A stretch of 64,000 nt of DNA, from positions 124,001 through 188,000 of the forward strand of contig CP030886.1 in the NCBI GenBank assembly GCA_006969745.1, in the 5' to 3' direction. Made by a program: the position numbers and the translations under genes. The notes under the pieces are model-generated. The model saw only the letters and a program-made list of their open reading frames with translations, was not told the origin of the DNA and did no database searches. The stretch's first letter is position 1. Each line of letters starts with the position of its first letter. This stretch comes from Cytophagaceae bacterium. GTDB taxonomy: Bacteria > Bacteroidota > Bacteroidia > Cytophagales > Cyclobacteriaceae. Of the stretch, positions 52,917 through 59,806 are shown one piece after another.

Positions 52917-53210
52917 ATGTCAAAGTTCAATGAATTAATAAATAGTGATAAGCCCGTATTGGTTGATTTTCATGCAACCTGGTGCGGTCCGTGTCAAACC
53001 ATGGCACCCATTCTGGAAGAACTCAAATCAGAGATGGGAGATAAAGCTCGTATTATTAAAGTAGATATCGATAAGAATCAGGCCGCAGCTCATAAATTTA
53101 ATGTGCGAGGCGTTCCGACGTTTATCATTTTCAAAAAGGGTCAGCAAGTTTGGAGGCAATCCGGCGCAATTCCAAAACACATGTTGGAACAGGCCATCAA
53201 AAGTGCCTAA
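52917..53210 (+). CDS. Thioredoxin
   Basis: About 97 residues from the ATG at 52917, which fits the family N-terminus; the frame to 52890 adds nine residues including a pair of cysteines. Active site WCGPC in VDFHATWCGPCQTMAP, cis-proline in RGVPTFIIF. General disulfide reductase. Follows the cyclase and precedes the sulfurtransferase by 8 bases, so it could supply electrons to that enzyme. Confidence 0.9.
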   Translation: MSKFNELINSDKPVLVDFHATWCGPCQTMAPILEELKSEMGDKARIIKVDIDKNQAAAHKFNVRGVPTFIIFKKGQQVWRQSGAIPKHMLEQAIKSA

Positions 53211-53218
53211 ATTTCAGC

Positions 53219-54052
53219 ATGTCAATATCAACTTTAGTATCTCCCGAATGGCTCAATGATAACTTAGAAAGTGCCGATTTAATCATTTTGGATGCGACTC
53301 TTGCCAAGCCAAAATCAGCAGGAGAAATTCCATATCAAAAACAAAAAATTCCGGGTGCACAATTTTTCGATATTGATGGTGCATTCTCAAATGCGGCATA
53401 CGATTTACCGCACATGATGTGTAGTGATGATCAGTTTCAAAAAGAAGCCAGAAAACTTGGAATCAATGATGAGAGTACAGTTATAGTTTATGACAATCAT
53501 GGCGTTTACTCCTCTCCTCGTGCATGGTGGATGTTGAAATCAATGGGTATCAGTAACGTCGCGGTGCTCAATGGAGGATTACCAGAATGGGTAGAAAAAG
53601 GATATCAAACCGAGGAGAAAACGAACCAAAAAATTCGATCCGGTCATTTCATACCTCAGTTTGAATCCGAGTGCTTTGTAGACGCAGACTATGTACTAAA
53701 TCAAATTTCCGACTCAGGAACAATTGTAATAGATGCGAGATCCGAAGGACGATTCAAAGCCGCTGAACCTGAACCACGCGCGGGGCTAAGGGGCGGACAT
53801 ATCCCCAACTCAATAAATTTACCTTTTACTCGAGTTCTCGATGGATTCAGAATGAAAGAAACTGCCGAGCTGGAAAAGGAATTAGGTCAATTGGATCTCA
53901 AAAACAAAAAGCTGGTATTCACCTGTGGATCCGGGCTCACTGCGTGCATTATATTGCTAGCAGCACATCTGGCCGGATATAAAGATCTGGCTGTGTATGA
54001 TGGATCATGGAGCGAGTGGGGAAAACCATCCAATCTTCCGGTGACTGTCTAA
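53219..54052 (+). CDS. Sulfurtransferase (tandem rhodanese)
   Basis: 277 residues from the ATG at 53219; the longer frame from 53150 runs inside the thioredoxin gene and is not used. Two rhodanese domains: the first is catalytically inactive (VIVYDNHGVYSSPRAWWML with no Cys), the second has the active cysteine in FTCGSGLTACI (typical of thiosulfate or 3-mercaptopyruvate sulfurtransferase). The RSEGRFKAAEPEPRAGLRGGHIPNSINL region is also a family signature. Overlaps the convergent ATPase gene by four bases. Confidence 0.9.
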   Translation: MSISTLVSPEWLNDNLESADLIILDATLAKPKSAGEIPYQKQKIPGAQFFDIDGAFSNAAYDLPHMMCSDDQFQKEARKLGINDESTVIVYDNHGVYSSPRAWWMLKSMGISNVAVLNGGLPEWVEKGYQTEEKTNQKIRSGHFIPQFESECFVDADYVLNQISDSGTIVIDARSEGRFKAAEPEPRAGLRGGHIPNSINLPFTRVLDGFRMKETAELEKELGQLDLKNKKLVFTCGSGLTACIILLAAHLAGYKDLAVYDGSWSEWGKPSNLPVTV

Positions 54053-56421
54053 TCAAATTTTCTACCCAACCAGGCGATCATCAAGGTGACAAATCCGACT
54101 ACCGTGACCGAGCTTATCGGCATCAAGATAGCAGAGATCAATGGTGTGAGGTGTCCTGACATGGCAAACGACAAGCCAATAATGTTGTATAAAAATGAAA
54201 TTCCAAAAGCTACAAAAACTACTCGAATAACTTGTTTTGAAAAGCCAAGAATCCTGGGAAGAGTGGCGACCTGATCTGAAGAAAGAATCGCATCACAAGC
54301 AGGAGAAAACTGATGAATATCCTCGGAAATAGCAATTCCGATGGTTGCTTCTTTTAATGCTCCGGCATCATTAAGTCCATCGCCAACCATCAATTGATTC
54401 CGGTCATCATTTTTAAGATACGTTAATTTGTCCATCGGCTTTTGCTCGAAATGAACTTCGTCAAAATGAGGTTCGAGTCTCGCTTTTTCAGCATCATTAT
54501 CGCCGGATAATAACGTCAATAAATATTTGTTTTTCAAGGCTTTGAGCATTTCAAAGATTCCTTTTCTATACGTTGACTTTATAGTAAAACGGCCCATTCT
54601 ATCTCCTACGCACACATACACATTCGATTCGTTTACGTTGTTCTCAAGCGCAGAGATACCGAGATATTTGGCTGAACCTACTTTTACATCTATGCCATCC
54701 AGCTGCGCAGTAAAACCCTTGCCCGTTTCTTCACAGAAGCTAGTTATAGGAAGTTTTTCGCTCTGTGGCAGTTCATTATGAATCAACCTACTAAGTGGAT
54801 GTGCAGAGTTTCCCATTGCTGATTTCAAACAAGCCATTTCTTTTCCTTCAATCACATCGCCACGATATCCAAGTCCAGCTTCAGCGGTTGTCAGGGTTCC
54901 GGTCTTATCAAAAACAATGGAATCCACTTTGGCTAGTGATTCTATCACCTCTGCGTTTTTGAGATACAAGCCAACCTTGCCAAACCGGCGCATCGCATGA
55001 CCGTAAGCAAAAGGGAGCACAAGAGCCAGAGCACAGGGACAAGCCACAATCAAAACCGCCGTGACCGAATTCCATATAAGCGAAGGATCATTTACCCACC
55101 AATAAATAGCTGTATAGACAGCCAGTAAAATAATCGTAAGTGTGAAATACTTGCTGATCTTATCTACCCATGTATGCAGATCGACTTGACCTTGTTTGTT
55201 AAAGGATTGTGAATTCCATACACTGGTGAGTTCACTGTTGTTCACAGTTTCGGTCAACTCAATGAGCAGCTCCCCTCCTTTTTGCCTTCCTCCGGCATAG
55301 ATCTTTTGTCCGTTTTCTCTTCGTTCCGGTTTAGTCTCACCAGTCACAAAACTGTAATCAATGTTTCCTCTACCATCTCTTAACACACCGTCGGCAGGTA
55401 TCAACTCATCGTTGTGGATAATCACAAGATCTCCCTTTTTAAGCTCCTTCAACGATCGCTGTATCTCCTCATTAGCAACTTTGCATGTTACCGATACAGG
55501 AAAATATGAGGTAAAATCGCGATCAAACGACAAGGCCTGGTAAGTTTTGCCTTGATACCACTTACCTATCAATAGGAAGAATACCAGTCCGGCAAGGGAA
55601 TCGACGTATCCCATCCCTGTTCCCGAGATAATTTCATAGGCACTTCGTCCAAACAATGTAAGAATACCCAATGCGATAGGCACATCAATATTCAAATTAC
55701 CATACCTGACTCCTTTCCAACCTTTCTTGAAATAGTCGCTAGCTGAGTAAAACAACACAGGAAAAGCTAAAACAAAGTTGATCCAATTGAAGACCGTCTT
55801 GAAGTCATTTGTAAGCAGAAAATTCTGATCGAGATACTCAGGCATGCTCATTAGCATTGCATTGCCAAAGCAAAATCCTGCAACCGCTATTTTAGTCCCA
55901 ATATCCGATTTTACTATCTGTTTCTTTGTTTTGTCGAGGCTGTCCAAAGAAATACCAGGCGGATATCCGAGCTGGGATAATAAGACTGCTAAATCTTTCA
56001 AATTCAGCTGATTATGATCAAAAGTGACAATCACCTCACGCCTCACAAAGTTTACCTCCGATCTTAAAATAGCTTCATTCAATTTTGGTAAGTGTTCCAA
56101 CAAGTAAATACATGAACTACAATGAATACTTGGAAGAAACAACTTTACAACCGATAGAGCCTCGCTTCTAAACTTCAACAGCTGCTTTTGAATATCATCA
56201 TTGTCCAGGAAGGCATATTTTCTTTCTGCTTTAATTTCAGAAATTGACTTGTTTTCAATTGAAGTATCTAAATAATACTGATTGAGATTGCTCTGATCAA
56301 GTAATTCATATACTGCCTTGCATCCAAAGCAACAGAAAGTGTGTGCTTCAGACTTAATAGAATCATCGCATGGATCTCCACAATGATGGCAAATCAATTT
56401 TTCAGATTGCAAAGTCTCCAT
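54049..56421 (-). CDS. ccoI: Copper-transporting P-type ATPase CcoI (FixI)
   Basis: 790 residues. N-terminal Cys-rich zinc-ribbon-like tract (CHHCGDPC and FCCFGCKAVYELL) followed by an HMA domain with SIHCSSCIYLLEHL, then a heavy-metal P1B-ATPase with eight membrane helices: VACPCALALVL (CPC ion path), DKTGTLT (phosphorylated Asp), GDGLNDAGAL, and HP motif NSAHPLSRL. Exports copper for the cbb3 oxidase. Overlaps the 3' end of the uspA gene by 20 bases, so both are in one transcript. Confidence 0.94.
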   Translation of the reverse strand: METLQSEKLICHHCGDPCDDSIKSEAHTFCCFGCKAVYELLDQSNLNQYYLDTSIENKSISEIKAERKYAFLDNDDIQKQLLKFRSEALSVVKLFLPSIHCSSCIYLLEHLPKLNEAILRSEVNFVRREVIVTFDHNQLNLKDLAVLLSQLGYPPGISLDSLDKTKKQIVKSDIGTKIAVAGFCFGNAMLMSMPEYLDQNFLLTNDFKTVFNWINFVLAFPVLFYSASDYFKKGWKGVRYGNLNIDVPIALGILTLFGRSAYEIISGTGMGYVDSLAGLVFFLLIGKWYQGKTYQALSFDRDFTSYFPVSVTCKVANEEIQRSLKELKKGDLVIIHNDELIPADGVLRDGRGNIDYSFVTGETKPERRENGQKIYAGGRQKGGELLIELTETVNNSELTSVWNSQSFNKQGQVDLHTWVDKISKYFTLTIILLAVYTAIYWWVNDPSLIWNSVTAVLIVACPCALALVLPFAYGHAMRRFGKVGLYLKNAEVIESLAKVDSIVFDKTGTLTTAEAGLGYRGDVIEGKEMACLKSAMGNSAHPLSRLIHNELPQSEKLPITSFCEETGKGFTAQLDGIDVKVGSAKYLGISALENNVNESNVYVCVGDRMGRFTIKSTYRKGIFEMLKALKNKYLLTLLSGDNDAEKARLEPHFDEVHFEQKPMDKLTYLKNDDRNQLMVGDGLNDAGALKEATIGIAISEDIHQFSPACDAILSSDQVATLPRILGFSKQVIRVVFVAFGISFLYNIIGLSFAMSGHLTPLISAILMPISSVTVVGFVTLMIAWLGRKFD

Positions 56422-56848
56422 CCACGATTCGATTTGGTACGATCATCACAGGCACACCGCTTTCTTTTATGACGCTCACTGTGTGACTTCCGATTTCATT
56501 GTTCTGGCCATTGCTGTTAATCCCTACTATCACCAAGTCAAAATCATTTTCTTTAATAAAACGGATCATGGTATCCTCCACATTGCCTGACAACACCATG
56601 TTTCTTATCCTTTTCTCAGGATGTTCTATGAAATCCACTGATAATTGGTTCATTCGCTTTTCAACCTCCTCCAGTTTTCTTTGGCTGATAGCCTGAATAT
56701 CCTTCTGCGTATAGCGTGCGGCAAGCGGATAAATATGTAAGAAAGAGAGAATAGCCTCAGCATTCAACCTGGACAATTCCAAACCAACCTGTGTTGCATT
56801 CCATGAGGCAGGTGAAAAATCTGTTGGAATAAGTATACTCGAGATCAC
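56402..56848 (-). CDS. Universal stress protein, single-domain
   Basis: 148 residues, one UspA domain. Start codon is GTG (read from 56848), giving ISSILIPTDFSPASWNATQ. The late motif ...GINSNGQNNEIGSHTVSVIKESGVPVMIV is a variant of the nucleotide-binding G-x2-G-x9-GS. Heads a two-gene unit with ccoI. Promoter: -7 element TAGTTTTG (56868-56875, minus strand) and an FNR-like box 33 bases farther. Confidence 0.85.
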   Translation of the reverse strand: MISSILIPTDFSPASWNATQVGLELSRLNAEAILSFLHIYPLAARYTQKDIQAISQRKLEEVEKRMNQLSVDFIEHPEKRIRNMVLSGNVEDTMIRFIKENDFDLVIVGINSNGQNNEIGSHTVSVIKESGVPVMIVPNRIVDGDFAI

Positions 56849-56897
56849 GCAGTTTAAGTTTAAGATCCAAAACTATAGGGTCTGTTTTTGCTCGGCA

Positions 56898-56911
56898 TTG
56901 ACATTCATCAC
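56898..56911. promoter_or_regulatory. FNR/Crp-type box between uspA-ccoI and the histidine kinase
   Basis: tTGACATTCATCAc fits TGAY-N4-RTCA. Centre 56904.5 is 33 bases from the centre of TAGTTTTG (56868-56875, minus strand), a perfect -7 for the uspA-ccoI unit, and 21 bases from a weaker GAATTTTG (56922-56929) for the kinase. Confidence 0.7.
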
Positions 56912-56968
56912 AGGTACTATTGAATTTTGTCACATTCCAACATAGGTTTACCTAAGTAACTTAAAGTA

Positions 56969-58261
56969 ATGAAGCTAAGCAGTAAGGACATTGTATCTAA
57001 ACAGGGACTAGAGCTACTCGAAAAGCTATTTGAAAGCTCCGGTGAAGGAATCATGGTATTTAACAAATCCGGCGAAGTAGAGATGGTCAATCCCAGAGGA
57101 CGAGAAATGTTCGGTTACGATGAAGGCGAACTCATTGGAGCTAAGGTGGAAAAGCTTGTGCCACAAAATGTACAGCATAGGCATGAGCAGTACAGAAATG
57201 ACTATATCAAAAAACCTGAACCCAGACGCATGGGCGTTGGTCGCGATCTCTCTGGCCTCAAGAAAAACGGAGCTACTTTTCCTTTAGAAATCAGCCTTAG
57301 CTACATTCAGCATAATGATCAAAAACTGGTGGTTGCGTTTGTTACGGACATTTCCATTAGAAAAGAAAATGAACGAAAACTGGAAGAGCAGCGAGAGAAG
57401 CTTGAAGAATATACCTCGGAACTAGAAAAGAAAGTGAAGGCCCGCACGAGTGAGCTAGAGCATATGAATTTGGGGTTGGAAAGTCAGATTCAAGAGAGAA
57501 AGTTAGCAGAAGATGCGTTGAAAGAAAGTTTGGCAGACCTCAAAAAAGCTGAGCGCGAGATTCTCATCTCATTGGAAAAGGAAAAAGAACTTGGTGAATT
57601 AAAGTCCAGGTTTGTTTCCATGGCAAGTCATGAGTTTAGAACACCACTTACCACTGTATTGTCTTCAGCAAACCTCATTGCAAAATATAAAGATGCTGAT
57701 CAGCAAGCTGCTCGGGAAAAGCACATTGAAAGAATACGAAAAAGTGTTGAAAACCTAACGACTATTCTCAATGATTTCCTATCTCTGGAAAAACTGGAAA
57801 GTGGATCACAAAATGTGGAAAATGACGAAGTAAATCCGAATGAAATCATATCAGATGTTATTGATTCCATGAGCCAAAGTCTCAAAGAAAATCAGGAAAT
57901 TAAGGTAACAGGATCTGCACCGTTAATTCATACGGATGCTCACATTTTAAGAAACATTTTAATCAACCTAATCTCGAACGCAAGCAAATACTCCAAAGAA
58001 GGAGATCTCATCGAAGTAATAATCAAGACCAATAATAAGCTCGATATCCATATTAAAGATAATGGAATTGGAATACCCAAATCAGAGCAAAAACGATTGT
58101 TTGAAAGGTTTTTTAGAGCTGGAAATGCAACCAATATTCAGGGCACCGGACTTGGCTTGAATATTGTGAAAAAATATGTTCAACTGATCAACGGAGAAAT
58201 TTCATACATAAGTGAGGAAGGAAAAGGCAGCACTTTTAGCTTCTCACTTCCTCTGAATTAG
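56969..58261 (+). CDS. PAS-domain histidine kinase, FixL-like
   Basis: 430 residues, no membrane helix. One PAS domain (15-132), a long coiled coil (132-210), then the kinase: H-box MASHEFRTPL with phosphorylated His221, N-box NILINLISNASKYS, and G boxes DNGIGIPKSE and GTGLGLNIV. The PAS matches the FixL region PQNVQHRHEQYR...GVGRDLSG: His72 falls where FixL has its proximal haem ligand and Arg92 where FixL has its distal arginine, with the same spacing of 20. A haem-based O2 sensor is inferred, not shown. Partner regulator at 58561. Confidence 0.85.
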   Translation: MKLSSKDIVSKQGLELLEKLFESSGEGIMVFNKSGEVEMVNPRGREMFGYDEGELIGAKVEKLVPQNVQHRHEQYRNDYIKKPEPRRMGVGRDLSGLKKNGATFPLEISLSYIQHNDQKLVVAFVTDISIRKENERKLEEQREKLEEYTSELEKKVKARTSELEHMNLGLESQIQERKLAEDALKESLADLKKAEREILISLEKEKELGELKSRFVSMASHEFRTPLTTVLSSANLIAKYKDADQQAAREKHIERIRKSVENLTTILNDFLSLEKLESGSQNVENDEVNPNEIISDVIDSMSQSLKENQEIKVTGSAPLIHTDAHILRNILINLISNASKYSKEGDLIEVIIKTNNKLDIHIKDNGIGIPKSEQKRLFERFFRAGNATNIQGTGLGLNIVKKYVQLINGEISYISEEGKGSTFSFSLPLN

Positions 58262-58436
58262 CATCAATTGATTTTCTATTAAGCAGATAAATTAGCGGTC
58301 CTAGTAATGGCACAAGTACAACCACTGCAAACCATATCATCTTTTTATTAGTAGAAAATCTAGCCATTAAGATATTTATCATTGCATAAATCGCAATAGC
58401 TGCTGCAAAAACGCTTACATATACCCAGATGTTCAT
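58236..58436 (-). CDS. Small membrane protein, PLDc_N-type
   Basis: 66 residues with two membrane helices (VSVFAAAIAIYAMINIL, then MIWFAVVVLVPLLGPLIYL) and a short basic/acidic tail. The WFxxxxxxPxLGPxxYL pattern matches the PLDc_N domain found at the start of cardiolipin synthases and in small free proteins. Overlaps the last 26 bases of the kinase gene. A -7-like TTCTTTTG (58453-58460, minus strand) lies 55 bases from the FNR-like box at 58505. Confidence 0.6.
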   Translation of the reverse strand: MNIWVYVSVFAAAIAIYAMINILMARFSTNKKMIWFAVVVLVPLLGPLIYLLNRKSIDANSEEVRS

Positions 58437-58504
58437 AACTATAACTTTTAATCAAAAGAAATACCAATGAATGATTTCTTTTATGACATTACTTAGCAGT
58501 AGAA

Positions 58505-58518
58505 GTGATTAACATCAC
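58505..58518. promoter_or_regulatory. FNR/Crp-type box upstream of the response regulator
   Basis: GTGATTAACATCAC, a perfect 14-base TGAY-N4-RTCA palindrome with GTGAT...ATCAC arms. Centre 58511.5 is 55 bases from -7-like TTCTTTTG on the minus strand (small membrane protein) and 21 bases from a weak CTAATTTG (58529-58536) on the plus strand. Suggests autoregulation. Confidence 0.65.
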
Positions 58519-58560
58519 ACGATTTTCACTAATTTGGCTCCACCTTAGAAAGTACCTAAT

Positions 58561-59607
58561 ATGAATCAGCAGCACATTTTAGTTATCGAAGACCAACAAG
58601 ATGTAAGAGAAAATATTGTAGAACTTCTGGAGCTATCAAATTATAAGGTAACATCTGCTCCCAACGGAAAGGAAGGAGTAAAGCAAGCATTAAATTCCCC
58701 GCCTAACCTTATTCTCTGCGACATAATGATGCCGGAGATGGATGGTTATGAAGTACTTTACTTACTTTCAAAAAACCCATCCACAGCCTATCTCCCATTT
58801 ATATTTCTAACTGCAAAAGCCGAGAAAGCTGATTTTAGAAAAGGTATGAACATGGGTGCAGACGACTACATCACAAAGCCATTTGAAGAGATGGAATTGC
58901 TAGGTGCCATTGAAAGACGGTTGATCAAATATGGGGAACTAAGTCAGGTTTCCGAAGTGGATGAGCTGATAGAAAAAGCTTCGAAATATGACAATATAGA
59001 AGAACTTGATAAAGAAAGGAAAGCTCAACATTTCAAAAAGAAAGACATCATATATCGAGAAGGCGATTTGGGCTCTTTCGTTTATAAGATCAAAAAAGGA
59101 AAAGTAAAAACCTATCGCATTAATGAAGATGGCAAAGAATTCATCTATGACATAAAGAAGGAAGGTGACTTTTTAGGAGAAAGAGCGACCATTCAAGACT
59201 CTTCCCGGACAGAATTTGCTGAAGCTATGGAGGAAACAGAGCTGATCCTCATTCCAAAAAGTGACTTTCAGGAATTGATCTTTAAGAATCGGGAAGTTTC
59301 CGGTCAGTTTATTAAGATGCTTTCCAACAACCTTTCACAGCGAGAGCATGAGTTAATGGAGATGGCATACAACACTGTAAGAAAAAGAACCGCTGATTCA
59401 TTGTTCAAATTGTACGAAACATACACAGGAAATGAGAAAACTGTGACTGTTGATATTTCCAGAGCTGATTTGGCCGGTATGGTAGGTACAGCCACCGAAT
59501 CAGTAATCAGAATTCTATCAGAATTCAAGAAAGACAGATGGATAGAAATAAATGGAAGCGCCATTTCCATACTCGAGCCAGATAAAATCAAACAAGTCAG
59601 ATATTAG
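58561..59607 (+). CDS. Response regulator: receiver, cyclic-nucleotide-binding and Crp-type HTH domains
   Basis: 348 residues. Receiver domain (1-122) with Asp54 in CDIMMPEMDGY and Lys106 in ITKPFEE; a CNB domain (150-265) with the phosphate-binding-cassette-like FLGERATIQDSSRTEFAEA (Gly206, Glu207, Arg216, Thr217); and a Crp winged helix (270-340) with the recognition helix GTATESVIRILSEFKK, where Glu313 and Arg317 hold the positions that read TGA half sites in Crp and FNR. There is no N-terminal Cys cluster, so it is not a FNR-type Fe-S sensor. Likely phosphorylated by the kinase one gene upstream. Confidence 0.88.
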   Translation: MNQQHILVIEDQQDVRENIVELLELSNYKVTSAPNGKEGVKQALNSPPNLILCDIMMPEMDGYEVLYLLSKNPSTAYLPFIFLTAKAEKADFRKGMNMGADDYITKPFEEMELLGAIERRLIKYGELSQVSEVDELIEKASKYDNIEELDKERKAQHFKKKDIIYREGDLGSFVYKIKKGKVKTYRINEDGKEFIYDIKKEGDFLGERATIQDSSRTEFAEAMEETELILIPKSDFQELIFKNREVSGQFIKMLSNNLSQREHELMEMAYNTVRKRTADSLFKLYETYTGNEKTVTVDISRADLAGMVGTATESVIRILSEFKKDRWIEINGSAISILEPDKIKQVRY

Positions 59608-59806
59608 ACCACAAGAAGTCTGAATAAAATCCATTCCAGCGAAGAGCATCGTAAATAGTCTCAAAGTCAGCATTTTGTCGAAAAATTATCTAATGATAAA
59701 TGTAATGTAATATATTCGCGATATAATTTATTGGGGAAAAAGTATAGATATACCAATTTGGTTGTTTCTGCTTTATTTTCATAGATACCATCAAAGACCT
59801 TTTTTC

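Noticed and set aside
53150..53218. Extended N-terminus of the sulfurtransferase
   Set aside because: It lies inside the thioredoxin gene; the ATG at 53219 gives the normal family N-terminus.
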